A stretch of DNA of 22,520 nt from Clostridia bacterium (lineage in GTDB: Bacteria; Bacillota_A; Clostridia; Christensenellales; Aristaeellaceae). The stretch spans positions 1 through 22,520 of the forward strand of contig JAFUPT010000010.1 of NCBI GenBank assembly GCA_017481065.1, read 5' to 3'. Below the pieces are notes generated by a model. The model was not told the DNA's origin. It ran no database searches and saw only the letters and a list, made by a program, of their open reading frames with translations. Every line of letters starts with the position of its first letter. Position 1 is the first letter of the stretch. Shown piece by piece: positions 1 through 7,526 of this stretch. The position numbers and the translations under genes were made by a program.

Positions 1-700
1 AAGCGTCGTTCAGGGTGCGTCCGCGCATGTAGGCCAGCGGTGCAACCTCGATTGCGCCGCGCTCCACCAGGCGCTGGTAGGCCTCGATGCCCAGCATATC
101 GTGCAGGGCGTCATAGAGGGGACGCAGGTAGGGATCGACCTTCTGGGTCATGTCGCCGGGCAGGAAGCCCAGTTTCTCACCAGCCTCCACCGCAGGGCGG
201 GTCAGCACGATGCGCTCGATCTCCTTGTTCTTCATGGCAACCACGGCCATGGCGATGGCGAGATAGGTCTTGCCGGTGCCGGCCGGGCCCACGGCGAAGG
301 TGCAGGTGTTGGCCTTGATGGCGTCCACATAGCTCTTCTGGCCCAGGGTCTTGCACTTTACCTGCCTGCCGCGGCTGGTGAAGGCGATCACATCCCGCAT
401 GATTTCGCCGATGCGGTCCGCATTGCCCTCCTCGGCGAGGCCAATGGCATAGCGGATGCGGGTGCGGTCCACGGTTTCGCCCCGACGGATGATTTCGCTC
501 ATCTTTTCCAGGGTGAGCTTCGCCAGCTCCACCTTATCCGCATCGCCGCTGAGGGTGATTTCGCCGCTGCCCGCCAGGATATCCACGCCCAGCTCCTCGC
601 GGAACAGGGCCATGTTCTCCTCGCGCAGGCCGAACAGGCCGATAAATTCCTCGGAAGAATCGATGGGCATGCGCTCGGTTACGGTATTGTTGTATTCCAA
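1..700 (-). CDS. phoH: PhoH family ATPase, 3' end outside window
   Basis: Cytoplasmic P-loop NTPase of the PhoH family; family members are linked to RNA metabolism and stress, but the exact role is unsettled. The first 233 codons are visible and the frame runs off the left edge with no stop. The Walker A motif GPAGTGKT lies at about residues 138-145, followed by the PhoH-typical TRPAVEAGEKLGFLPGD segment. The N-terminal third resembles the KH-like region of the longer PhoH proteins. I chose the TTG at 700 as start because AGGAGG sits 10 nt upstream; the next ATG in frame would remove conserved-looking sequence. It begins 2 nt after the yqfD stop, so its ribosome binding site lies inside yqfD and translation is probably coupled. 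The yqfC-yqfD-phoH order is the usual one in endospore-forming Bacillota. The identification is secure; the function beyond ATP binding is not. Confidence 0.95.
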   Translation of the reverse strand, partial: MEYNNTVTERMPIDSSEEFIGLFGLREENMALFREELGVDILAGSGEITLSGDADKVELAKLTLEKMSEIIRRGETVDRTRIRYAIGLAEEGNADRIGEIMRDVIAFTSRGRQVKCKTLGQKSYVDAIKANTCTFAVGPAGTGKTYLAIAMAVVAMKNKEIERIVLTRPAVEAGEKLGFLPGDMTQKVDPYLRPLYDALHDMLGIEAYQRLVERGAIEVAPLAYMRGRTLNDA

Positions 701-702
701 GT

Positions 703-1908
703 TCAGTAAACCTCCTCAATTTGGGCTTGCAGCGCCTCCCGGGTCACTGCAATATCGGTGTTTATTTCATAAACTGCGCGGACGCGCAGGAAACCGTCTT
801 GCTGCGTGCGCTCCTCCCAGAAGGTAAATTCCCCATCCGGGATTCCCGCGGCGGATATCTTTGCCAGCGCCTCCGCCCGGGCAAGCGGGCCTAGCTTTGC
901 CGCCAGGGCTTCTGCCCCGATATCCACGCTTTCGGTAATGGTTTCATGGTGAATGCTGCGCTCGATCTCCAGCGGCAGGAACAGGCCCACCACGGGGAGG
1001 AGCTCCGTTTCGATCTCCTCGGCGGAAAAGCCTTCGCATTCGGTGATGGGAAGGGAAAAATCCATCAGCTTCAGGCGGCAGGAATCGTGCGTGTTTCCCG
1101 TCCGCCGGGTGACGGATTCGCTGAGGCTTCCAACCGCGCCGCCTTCAAACCAGCAGCGGGCGGTCACCTCTCCCAGGGCGGAAACCGGGGTGGTGATCTC
1201 CTCCCCCGTCTCGCTGTCCTTGCCCACGGCTTCCTCGCCGCGGATCAGGGTCTGCCCCCTGCGCACGGTATCGCCGGCCTTCACGGCGGCTGCGCCGGAT
1301 TTCGCGTTCACGGATACCACCACGCCGTCCCGGGCCGCCACGAGATCCCGGGCATAGCTGCGCGCATAGAGCTCCGGCGAAGGCACCTCGGGAGCCGCCT
1401 CCACCAGCAGCCGCACGCCCTGCCGGGTAACGCCGATGAAGCTGTAATCCCCGGAGCCGGCCATCAGCCGCTTCTGCAGAAGATCAGTATCGATTTTTCC
1501 GGCCGCCATACCGGCGCGCAGGCCCTCCGCTTCCAGGCAGGCACGAATCTGCTTTTCATTCCCGAGCCCCGCCATCGCTCCGGTGAAGGATATATCAATC
1601 CACCACAGCCGGGTGAGAAAGCCCCAGCAGAGCAGCGCCGCCAGCAAGACGCCGGGCAGGATGGTCCAGCGCTTCCGCACGGTATCCCGCAGGGCAGCCC
1701 TGCCGCCCCGGGAAAGCACCCGGCAGTTGAGGCCGTATTTCTCGCACATGGAGAGCAGCAGCCGGGCGCTGGCTTCATCGGCGGACACGCGAATCTTTCG
1801 CGGCCCCAGCCGCCTTGCCTCGGCAAACACTGCGCCCCGGGCCATGGCCCGGTCCAGCAGCCGCTCCAGCAGGGAACCCTCAATTTCCATTTGCACATCA
1901 CGGTTCAT
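703..1908 (-). CDS. yqfD: Sporulation protein YqfD
   Basis: Membrane protein of the YqfD family, found in endospore formers and needed for efficient sporulation in Bacillus; its molecular activity is unknown. The 401 residues match the usual length (about 400). A cytoplasmic N-terminal part is followed by a single hydrophobic segment at about residues 82-103 (contains LPGVLLAALLCWGFL), then a long presumably extracytoplasmic C-terminal region with the family's 'R.LVAARDGVVVSV...G...V..G..L..G' barrel-like segment. An upstream extension of 21 codons to 1971 exists, but the ATG at 1908 is preferred: GGAGG lies 8-9 nt upstream and the ATG overlaps the last codons of yqfC by 11 nt, implying translational coupling. 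The gene ends 2 nt before phoH. Confidence 0.93.
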   Translation of the reverse strand: MNRDVQMEIEGSLLERLLDRAMARGAVFAEARRLGPRKIRVSADEASARLLLSMCEKYGLNCRVLSRGGRAALRDTVRKRWTILPGVLLAALLCWGFLTRLWWIDISFTGAMAGLGNEKQIRACLEAEGLRAGMAAGKIDTDLLQKRLMAGSGDYSFIGVTRQGVRLLVEAAPEVPSPELYARSYARDLVAARDGVVVSVNAKSGAAAVKAGDTVRRGQTLIRGEEAVGKDSETGEEITTPVSALGEVTARCWFEGGAVGSLSESVTRRTGNTHDSCRLKLMDFSLPITECEGFSAEEIETELLPVVGLFLPLEIERSIHHETITESVDIGAEALAAKLGPLARAEALAKISAAGIPDGEFTFWEERTQQDGFLRVRAVYEINTDIAVTREALQAQIEEVY

Positions 1909-2182
1909 GGCGCACCGCCTCCCCGCAGGGCAGCTGCACATGCCGCACATCGCCGCGGATGACCAGCGCATCGCGGCGCACCTCGGTGAGCAGCAGGTTC
2001 TCCCCTTCCACGCTTACGCTTCCGCAGCCGGTGGCGAGAACGATTCTCTCCCCGCTGAATTCGATGATGCCCCGGTGGTTTTCCACCAGCAGAGTGCGGT
2101 TGCCAATCGAAGTGATGCGCGCCGTTTGCCCGCTCAGATCGCAGAGCCATTCCAGCGCGGGCACGCCGCGTTTTTTCTTCAT
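1898..2182 (-). CDS. yqfC: Sporulation protein YqfC
   Basis: Small 94-residue protein of the YqfC/YabP-like family, implicated in sporulation together with YqfD; mechanism unknown. The sequence carries the family pattern of short beta strands (TSIGNRTLLVENHRGI, then GERIVLATG, then DALVIRGDVRHV). Length matches Bacillus YqfC. An in-frame extension reaches 2260, but the ATG at 2182 gives the family length and has a modest GGGGTGG ribosome binding site about 6 nt upstream. The 3' end overlaps yqfD by 11 nt. This is the first gene of the minus-strand operon, with a candidate promoter at 2278-2307. The family assignment rests on size, strand pattern and synteny with yqfD and phoH. Confidence 0.88.
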   Translation of the reverse strand: MKKKRGVPALEWLCDLSGQTARITSIGNRTLLVENHRGIIEFSGERIVLATGCGSVSVEGENLLLTEVRRDALVIRGDVRHVQLPCGEAVRHEP

Positions 2183-2277
2183 TCCAACCACCCCGCATCC
2201 CTTTTCTGTTTTTCCAGAATATGCGCGGCGGTTCATGCGGCATTCCGATGGATATACCAACCCAATTATCCAAGTAT

Positions 2278-2307
2278 ATTATACACGATACTACGTTATA
2301 AATGCAA
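2278..2307 (-). promoter_or_regulatory. Candidate promoter of yqfC-yqfD-phoH
   Basis: Read on the minus strand, TTGCAT (2307-2302) and TATAAT (2283-2278) are separated by 18 bp. The -10 is perfect and the -35 is weak. A sporulation sigma factor may be used instead, as in Bacillus, so this is only a candidate. Confidence 0.4.
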
Positions 2308-2334
2308 GTTCAGGCCCACAAAAGCGGGAAAATG

Positions 2335-2343
2335 TGTTATAAT
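2335..2343 (+). promoter_or_regulatory. Extended -10 promoter upstream of dusB
   Basis: TGTTATAAT is a perfect extended -10 element (TGn plus TATAAT at 2338-2343), about 32 bp before the dusB start. No good -35 hexamer is seen 16-18 bp upstream, which is usual for extended -10 promoters. It lies back to back with the yqfC promoter. Confidence 0.6.
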
Positions 2344-2374
2344 GGAGCGTACTGAACCCCAAGGAGGGAATTCT

Positions 2375-3352
2375 TTGATTCGATTGGGAAATTTGGAGCT
2401 GGATTCCGGCGCGGCACTGGCGCCGATGGCGGGCGTGAGCGATGCGGCGATGCGCCTGTTATGCCATGAGCAGGGCGCGGCATGGAGCGTGAGCGAGATG
2501 CTCTCCGCCAAGGGCTGGATTTACTCCCAGGGCAAGAACCGCAACGCCCAGGAGCTGCTGATCCGCCTGCCCGGCGAGGGAATCTCCGCCCTGCAGCTCT
2601 TCGGACGGGAGCCGGAGCTGATGGCCGAGGCCGCAGTGCAGCTATCCGATATCGGCTTTGATTTTTTTGACATCAACTTCGGCTGTCCCGCGCCGAAGAT
2701 CACCGGAAACGGCGAGGGCAGCGCGCTGATGCGGGAGCCGGAACTGATTGGTAGAATTGTACGCGCCATGGCGGACGCGGTGGACAAGCCTGTAACCGTG
2801 AAAATCCGCGCGGGCTGGGATGAAAATTCCGTGAACGCCGTGGAGGTGGCCCATATCTGCGAACAGGCGGGCGCGGCGGCCATCGCCGTGCACGGCCGCA
2901 CCCGCATGCAGCAATACGCCGGCAGGGCGGACTGGAAGATCATCCGCGAGGTAAAGAAGGCTGTGTCCGTGCCCGTGTTCGGCAACGGTGATGTGAAGAG
3001 CGGCGCGGACGCGATCCGCATGATCGATGAAACCGGCTGCGACGCGGTGCTTGTGGCCCGGGCCTGCGAAGGAAATCCATGGATTTTCCGGGAGATCAAG
3101 GCCGCGCTGGAGGGCCGGGAATGCCCGCCGCCCACCGGTCGGGAACGGATCGAAATGGCGCTGCGGCACTTTGCGCTGGAGGCGCAGCTCCACGGCGAAC
3201 GCGGTGGACTGCTCGAAATGCGCAAGCACATCGCATGGTACATTCACGGCATGCGCGGCGCGGCAAAGTTCCGGGAAAGAATCAACACCATGGAGGAAGC
3301 GGAGGCTGTTTGCGCCGCACTCCGGGAATTTGCCGAGGAAGCGGAGGAGTGA
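2375..3352 (+). CDS. dusB: tRNA-dihydrouridine synthase (Dus family)
   Basis: Flavoprotein that reduces uridine to dihydrouridine in tRNA D-loops, cytoplasmic. 325 residues, the usual length for bacterial DusB. An FMN-binding TIM barrel starts at once (LAPMAGVSDAAMR), the catalytic cysteine is C104 in NFGCPAPK (NMGCP in most homologues), and the phosphate-binding motifs VHGRTR, GNGDV and VARACEGNPWIF follow in family order. The small helical C-terminal domain ends the protein. The start is the TTG at 2375 because AAGGAGG stands 7 nt before it; the frame is open far upstream to 1583, but that part overlaps yqfC and yqfD on the other strand and has no family similarity. An ATG at 2342 lies in the promoter's -10 region, so it is rejected. 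It probably forms an operon with tag, 46 bp downstream. Confidence 0.95.
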   Translation: MIRLGNLELDSGAALAPMAGVSDAAMRLLCHEQGAAWSVSEMLSAKGWIYSQGKNRNAQELLIRLPGEGISALQLFGREPELMAEAAVQLSDIGFDFFDINFGCPAPKITGNGEGSALMREPELIGRIVRAMADAVDKPVTVKIRAGWDENSVNAVEVAHICEQAGAAAIAVHGRTRMQQYAGRADWKIIREVKKAVSVPVFGNGDVKSGADAIRMIDETGCDAVLVARACEGNPWIFREIKAALEGRECPPPTGRERIEMALRHFALEAQLHGERGGLLEMRKHIAWYIHGMRGAAKFRERINTMEEAEAVCAALREFAEEAEE

Positions 3353-3398
3353 TCCCGGGGCTCTTTCACCGCGGGATTTTGGATATGAGGATGAATTT

Positions 3399-3953
3399 AT
3401 GGAAAACAAGCCGCGCTGCAGCTGGTGCAATCTAAAAAATGAGCTCTACATCCGCTACCACGACGAGGAATGGTGCCGCCCCAATTTTGATGATCGGTAT
3501 CTTTTTGAAATGCTGATCCTGGAATCCTTCCAGGCGGGGCTATCCTGGGAATGCATACTGAACAAGCGGGAGAATTTCCGCGCTGCCTTCGATGGCTTCG
3601 ATGCGGCGAGGATCGCGGCCTACGGCGAAGGCAAGGTGGCGGAACTGCTGGACAACAGCGGCGTCATCCGCAACCGGCTCAAAATCCGCGCCGCCATCGG
3701 AAACGCCCGGGCATTTCTGCGCATCCAGCAGGAATTCGGCTCCTTCCGCGCCTACCTCGTGCGCTTCACCGGGGAAGAGCTTATATGCGAAGTCGGAAAG
3801 CTCACCTCCGAACTCTCGGACCGCATTTCGGCAGACCTCCAGCGCCGGGGCATGAAATTCGTCGGCAGCACCATTATCTATTCCTACCTGCAGGCCGTCG
3901 GCGTGCTCTATTCCCATGAGGAGGGCTGCTTTTTGCACCGGGAATGGCGCTGA
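3399..3953 (+). CDS. tag: DNA-3-methyladenine glycosylase I
   Basis: Base-excision repair enzyme that removes 3-methyladenine from alkylated DNA. 184 residues, as expected for Tag (187 in E. coli). The N-terminus RCSWCNLKNELYIRYHDEEW and the C-terminal SHEEGCF provide the zinc ligands of the family (C7, H21, H173, C177 by comparison with E. coli Cys4/His17/His175/Cys179). The helix-hairpin-helix core contains FEMLILESFQAGLSW, whose Glu (E42) aligns with the base-recognition Glu of Tag. The ATG at 3399 has GAGG 8 nt upstream. It follows dusB by 46 bp on the same strand and precedes a strong bidirectional terminator, so dusB-tag is likely a two-gene transcript. Confidence 0.95.
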   Translation: MENKPRCSWCNLKNELYIRYHDEEWCRPNFDDRYLFEMLILESFQAGLSWECILNKRENFRAAFDGFDAARIAAYGEGKVAELLDNSGVIRNRLKIRAAIGNARAFLRIQQEFGSFRAYLVRFTGEELICEVGKLTSELSDRISADLQRRGMKFVGSTIIYSYLQAVGVLYSHEEGCFLHREWR

Positions 3954-4029
3954 AAAAACGCGGCTTGGGAAACTCCGTCCCCGGAGAATCCTGCCAGGGA
4001 AAATGATTATCCCCGCCCCCCTCTGTAAG

Positions 4030-4060
4030 AAAAAATGACCTCGGAGCGAGGTCATTTTTT
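4030..4060. terminator. Bidirectional rho-independent terminator
   Basis: A 14-bp stem (AAAAAATGACCTCG with its complement) closes on a 3-nt GAG loop and ends in TTTTTT on both strands. It ends dusB-tag on the plus strand and the AraC-family gene on the minus strand. Confidence 0.9.
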
Positions 4061-4074
4061 ATGGAATCGAAGCG

Positions 4075-4131
4075 TGCGGCGCCTCACCAGCCGCCTTCGG
4101 TGGCGGCTTCTCCCCGAGGAGCAGCCTTTGC
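4075..4131. repeat. Hairpin-bearing dispersed repeat (type B)
   Basis: AGCCGCC (4089-4095) pairs with GGCGGCT (4102-4108), followed by CTCC-CCGA-GGAG (4110-4121). The 'CTTCTCC..GAGGAG' half is related to the hairpin at 11741-11760 in another convergent intergenic region. Such sequences resemble intergenic repeats I recall from gut Clostridia, which is memory rather than something shown here. Confidence 0.45.
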
Positions 4132-4140
4132 GCAATATGA

Positions 4141-4184
4141 AAGGAATCCGCCTCGTTCCTGCCGGGCCGGACTCCTTATTTTTT
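4141..4184 (+). terminator. Terminator-like hairpin with T run
   Basis: AAGGAATCCG (4141-4150) pairs 9 of 10 with CGGACTCCTT (4168-4177), and ATTTTTT follows at 4178-4184. It may back up the terminator at 4030-4060 or belong to the repeat block. Confidence 0.5.
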
Positions 4185-4192
4185 GTGGGTTC

Positions 4193-4224
4193 CACGGGGG
4201 ATTCTCAGGGACAAATCCCCTGGC
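4193..4224. repeat. Dispersed repeat (type A), overlaps the 3' end of the AraC gene
   Basis: The segment GGGATTCTCAGGGACAAATC and following CCCTGGCG aligns with GGGATTCTTAAGGGACAGAG and following TCCCTTAAGCG at 11844-11874. Both contain a GGGA...TCCC stem and lie between convergent genes. Here the repeat overlaps the last codons and the stop of the AraC-type gene. Confidence 0.55.
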
Positions 4225-5119
4225 GTTCCCCAGCGCCTTCCCGGTATTCCCGGGGCGTGCAGCCGCGCAGCTCCCGGAAGGTGCGGGCGAAATAGCTCAT
4301 CTCCTGAAAACCGCAGTGCGCGCCGACATCCGCAATTTTCATATCCGTGAGCCGCAGCAGCTCGGCGGCGCGCTGGATGCGGTACTGGCGCAGGTACTGG
4401 ATGGGCGTCATATGAATGGTATTGTGGAAGCAGCGCAGGCATTCGCTGGCGCTTACAGAGGCGCTGGCGGCGATGGCCGCGGTATCAATCTCCCCGGCAT
4501 AATTTTCATGGATGAACAGCAGCATGGCTTTGATGCGCGCGCCCTCCCGGCTTTCGCGCCCGGTGGCAGAATGGCCGGACGGCGCGCGATGGTTGCCGAG
4601 CAGGAAGGCGAGCCGGGATAGGCTGTATCGCAGTTCAATTTCGAAACCCGCCTTCTTCTCTGCACAGTGCTTCCAGGCATTGCGGAAGCAGGCGATGGAT
4701 TCATCCTTCCATCCCTCCCCCGCTTCCACGGGAAAGAGCTCCTGCATGGGCTCGGCCAGCAGCGGCTGCACATAATTCTGCCAGAAGGCGCTGTCGCTGT
4801 CCCCGCCGATGAAGCGGGGATGGAATACGATGGTATAGATGCGGCAGGGGCCATCGTTTATGCGCTCCACGGTGTGGAGCACCCGGGAATTGATGAAAAA
4901 GCCATCCCCCACCCGGAAGCGCCGGCTCTGCGCGCCCGCATGCACGGCAACCTCCCCCTCCACCACGATGGACGCCTCCCATTCATCATGCCAATGCCAG
5001 GGCACGCGCTCCGCTTGCAGGTCATCATTGTAACAGGCGAGGGGAAAGGCAGCGGTGCCGTGCTGGGTGAGCTCCCTTCCCTGTTCATTGGCCGCGGAGC
5101 CGCAGGCATTGCGAATCAT
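4205..5119 (-). CDS. AraC family transcriptional regulator
   Basis: Cytoplasmic DNA-binding regulator of 304 residues. The N-terminal half is a cupin-type sensing domain (WHWHDEWEASIVVEGEVAVH, then FRVGDGFFINSRVLHTV), with histidines typical of sugar- or metabolite-sensing AraC proteins. The C-terminal part, about residues 193-295, holds the two helix-turn-helix motifs (TAAIAASASVSASECLRCFH, then IADVGAHCGFQEMSYFARTF). The ATG at 5119 is chosen because GGAGG lies 8 nt upstream; two further in-frame starts at 5134 and 5176 have poorer sites, and the ATG at 5134 contains that Shine-Dalgarno. It is divergent from the MFS transporter, 108 bp away, so it is probably that gene's activator. The last codons (GICP and stop) lie inside a dispersed repeat. 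The inducer is unknown. Confidence 0.92.
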   Translation of the reverse strand: MIRNACGSAANEQGRELTQHGTAAFPLACYNDDLQAERVPWHWHDEWEASIVVEGEVAVHAGAQSRRFRVGDGFFINSRVLHTVERINDGPCRIYTIVFHPRFIGGDSDSAFWQNYVQPLLAEPMQELFPVEAGEGWKDESIACFRNAWKHCAEKKAGFEIELRYSLSRLAFLLGNHRAPSGHSATGRESREGARIKAMLLFIHENYAGEIDTAAIAASASVSASECLRCFHNTIHMTPIQYLRQYRIQRAAELLRLTDMKIADVGAHCGFQEMSYFARTFRELRGCTPREYREGAGERQGICP

Positions 5120-5227
5120 TAAAGCATCCTCCATTGAAGGTTTTATACTATAAATCCGGCAGTTTAATGCTAACACTTCTCACATTTTGATGGTATAATT
5201 CTACCAGAAACGGAGGGAAAGCACAAT
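5120..5227. promoter_or_regulatory. Divergent araC-type/MFS promoter region
   Basis: On the plus strand TGGTATAAT (5191-5199) is an extended -10 for the transporter, with no good -35, as expected for an activator-dependent promoter. On the minus strand TATAGT (5152-5147) or TATAAA (5147-5142) could serve the regulator. A CGGAGGG ribosome binding site at 5211-5217 leads to the transporter ATG. No clear AraC operator repeat could be made out. Confidence 0.55.
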
Positions 5228-6385
5228 ATGGTTCACCTGCTTCTTGGAATTATCTATCTATCCTTTATTAGCCTGGGGCTGCCGGATGCGCTGCTGGGCT
5301 CGGCATGGCCGAGCATGTATGTGGAATTTGGCGTATCGGTATCCTACGCGGGCGCGATTTCCATGCTCATATCCATCTCCACGGTGATTTCCAGCCTGTT
5401 GAGCGACCGGCTCACCCGCAAGCTCGGCACCGGGAAGCTGCTGGCGCTGAGCGTGGCCACCACGGCCATCGCCCTCTTCGGCTTTTCCATCAGCAATAAT
5501 TTCTGGATGCTCTGCCTGTGGGCCATCCCCTATGGCCTCGGCGCGGGCAGCGTGGATGCTGCGCTGAACAACTATGTGGCGCTGCACTACGCCAGCCGCC
5601 ACATGAGCTGGCTGCACTGCATGTGGGGCGTGGGCACGGCGGTGGGTCCGTACATCATGGGCCATGCCCTCACCGGCGGGCAGGGCTGGGGCATGGGCTA
5701 CCGCTATGTTTCCTACATCCAGATCGCGCTGACGGCGCTGATCTTCATCAGCCTGCCGCTTTGGCGGAGGAAAAACGGCGCCTCCGGAGCGCAATCCTCC
5801 GGCAAGCCGCTCTCCATACGCCAGATTCTGGCCATACCCGGAGCAAAGAAGGTATTGATCGCCTTCTTCTGTTACTGCGCCATGGAGCAGACCGCCATGC
5901 TCTGGGGCAGCAGCTACCTGAACCTGCACTGCGGCATGAGCGCGGAGCAGGCGGCCGAGCTCGCCAGCCTCTTCTGCCTGGGCATCACCGTGGGCCGCGG
6001 CGTGAGCGGCTTCATGACCCTGAAATTTGACGACAACACCATGGTGCGCATCGGCTCCGCGACTGCGCTGCTGGGCATCATCGTGATGTTCCTGCCCCTG
6101 GGCAGCGCCGCCGGAATGACCGGCCTGGTGCTCATCGGCCTCGGCTGCGCGCCCGTCTATCCCAGCATCATCCATTCCACTCCCGCCCACTTCGGCGCGG
6201 AAAACAGCCAGGCAATCATCGGCATACAGATGGCCTTCGCCTACCTCGGCATCTGCTCCATGCCGCCTCTCTTCGGCCTGATCGCCAACCACATCAGCGT
6301 GGCGCTGCTGCCGCTGTATCTGCTGGTATTGCTGGCTGTGATGGCAGGAATGTACGAAGCGCTGATCCGGGAAAAGCGGGATTGA
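5228..6385 (+). CDS. Major facilitator superfamily transporter
   Basis: Inner-membrane carrier of 385 residues with about 12 hydrophobic segments. The N-terminus (LLGIIYLSFISLGLPDALLG) and the motif-A-like loop LSDRLTRKLGTGK at about residues 58-70, with the second-half counterpart near FMTLKFDDNTMVRIG, identify the superfamily. The LPDALLGSAWPSMY segment resembles fucose-permease-like (FHS) members, so a sugar or related small organic substrate is possible, but substrate cannot be read from sequence. The start ATG at 5228 has GGAGGG about 11 nt upstream. It is divergent from the AraC-type regulator, which probably controls it, and ends before a strong terminator at 6452-6481, so it is a single-gene transcript. 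Confidence 0.9.
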   Translation: MVHLLLGIIYLSFISLGLPDALLGSAWPSMYVEFGVSVSYAGAISMLISISTVISSLLSDRLTRKLGTGKLLALSVATTAIALFGFSISNNFWMLCLWAIPYGLGAGSVDAALNNYVALHYASRHMSWLHCMWGVGTAVGPYIMGHALTGGQGWGMGYRYVSYIQIALTALIFISLPLWRRKNGASGAQSSGKPLSIRQILAIPGAKKVLIAFFCYCAMEQTAMLWGSSYLNLHCGMSAEQAAELASLFCLGITVGRGVSGFMTLKFDDNTMVRIGSATALLGIIVMFLPLGSAAGMTGLVLIGLGCAPVYPSIIHSTPAHFGAENSQAIIGIQMAFAYLGICSMPPLFGLIANHISVALLPLYLLVLLAVMAGMYEALIREKRD

Positions 6386-6451
6386 CGCGGGAGAAATGTT
6401 TTTCCCTGTACTCCTCTGAAATAGACACGCAAAGGCATGCCAAAATCATTT

Positions 6452-6481
6452 AAAAATCGACCCGGAACGGGTCGATTTTTT
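6452..6481. terminator. Bidirectional rho-independent terminator
   Basis: A perfect 13-bp stem (AAAAATCGACCCG and complement) with a GAA loop ends in TTTTTT on the plus strand and TTTTTAAA on the minus. It serves the MFS gene and probably tlyA. Confidence 0.9.
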
Positions 6482-6557
6482 GCATGGGATTTTTATGGAA
6501 CAATGCAGCTTATGACCGGCATCCGGGGGCCGGCGGCCTCAGCATTTTCCAGGCCTC

Positions 6558-7385
6558 CTAGCCGTTCCCCTTCCGCACCCCTGCATGGGCCAGCTTTACC
6601 AGCGCGCGGATTTCCTGGGGGCCGGGAGAGATGGTTTTGCCGTCGTCGGGGATGAAATCGGCGAGGAATTCCAGGTTGCCCTGGGTGCCGGAGATGGGTG
6701 AGAAATCAAATTTGCGCACCCGCCAGCCGCACTCCGGTGCAAAGGCCGCCACATCCCGGAGCACGCGCTCGTGCACGGCGGGATTGGAAACCACGCCCTT
6801 CTTGCCGAGTGCTTCCCGGCCTGCCTCGAACTGGGGCTTGACGAGGGAAATCACCCTGCCGTTTTCGCCCAGCACATCCCGGAGCGCGGGCAGGATTTTG
6901 CGGATGGAGATGAAGGATACATCCATCACGGCGAGACTGGGCGCCGGAGAAAACATATCCCGGCTGAGGGTACGGGCGTTGGTCTGCTCCATTTTGATGA
7001 CGCGGGAATCGCCATCCAGCTTCGGGTCCAGCTGGGCCGTGCCCACATCCACGGCATAGACCAGCTTCGCGCCGTTCTGCAAGAGCACATCGGTGAAGCC
7101 CCCGGTGGAAGCGCCCACATCGATAGCGACCGCACCGTCGGGATTCACGCCGAAGCTAAGCAGGGCCTTTTCCAGCTTGAAGCCGCCGCGGCTCACATAG
7201 GGGCAGGCCTCTCCCCGCACCTCGAGAACCGTTTCCTCCCCCACCTTCTGGGAAGGCTTTTTCACCGCCGCGCCGCCGGCAAACACCAGTCCGGCAGCGA
7301 TCAGCGCCTGTGCACGCTCCCGGCTGGCGGCAAGCCCCCGCAGGCAAAGCGCCTGGTCCACGCGCAGCTTTCCATCTTCGGACAT
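6558..7385 (-). CDS. tlyA: TlyA family rRNA (cytidine-2'-O)-methyltransferase
   Basis: Predicted SAM-dependent 2'-O-methyltransferase acting on 16S/23S rRNA; the family was once called haemolysin. 275 residues, as usual. Residues 6-58 form an S4 RNA-binding domain (RVDQALCLRGLAASRERAQA). An FtsJ-like Rossmann domain follows: SRGGFKLEKAL with the first catalytic lysine K70, the SAM motif DVGASTGGFTD at 89-99, then MDVSFIS, VKPQFE and GTQGNLEFL, which supply the rest of the K-D-K-E tetrad. The ATG at 7385 is preferred over the ATG at 7400 because GGAGG lies 8 nt before it. In many Bacillota it sits beside dxs, nadK, argR or recN; here it stands alone between the MFS gene and a divergent CAP gene. 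Confidence 0.94.
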   Translation of the reverse strand: MSEDGKLRVDQALCLRGLAASRERAQALIAAGLVFAGGAAVKKPSQKVGEETVLEVRGEACPYVSRGGFKLEKALLSFGVNPDGAVAIDVGASTGGFTDVLLQNGAKLVYAVDVGTAQLDPKLDGDSRVIKMEQTNARTLSRDMFSPAPSLAVMDVSFISIRKILPALRDVLGENGRVISLVKPQFEAGREALGKKGVVSNPAVHERVLRDVAAFAPECGWRVRKFDFSPISGTQGNLEFLADFIPDDGKTISPGPQEIRALVKLAHAGVRKGNG

Positions 7386-7449
7386 ATCTGAATCCTCCAT
7401 TCCAGCGGCTGTCAGCGCTGGGAATTTGTAGCATATCGCCAGTTTTCCC

Positions 7450-7478
7450 TTGACGAATTACAGCATAAATGATAAATT
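7450..7478 (+). promoter_or_regulatory. Possible promoter of the CAP-domain gene
   Basis: TTGACG (7450-7455) and TAAATT (7473-7478) are 17 bp apart in an AT-rich intergenic stretch. The -35 is good and the -10 is weak, so this is tentative. Confidence 0.35.
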
Positions 7479-7526
7479 TTTAGTGAAATATATTTCAACT
7501 CAATTACGAAAGGAATTGGACTACGA

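Noticed and set aside
1583..2374. Upstream extension of the dusB frame
   Set aside because: The extension is antisense to yqfC and yqfD, and a TTG with an ideal Shine-Dalgarno at 2375 gives the family length.
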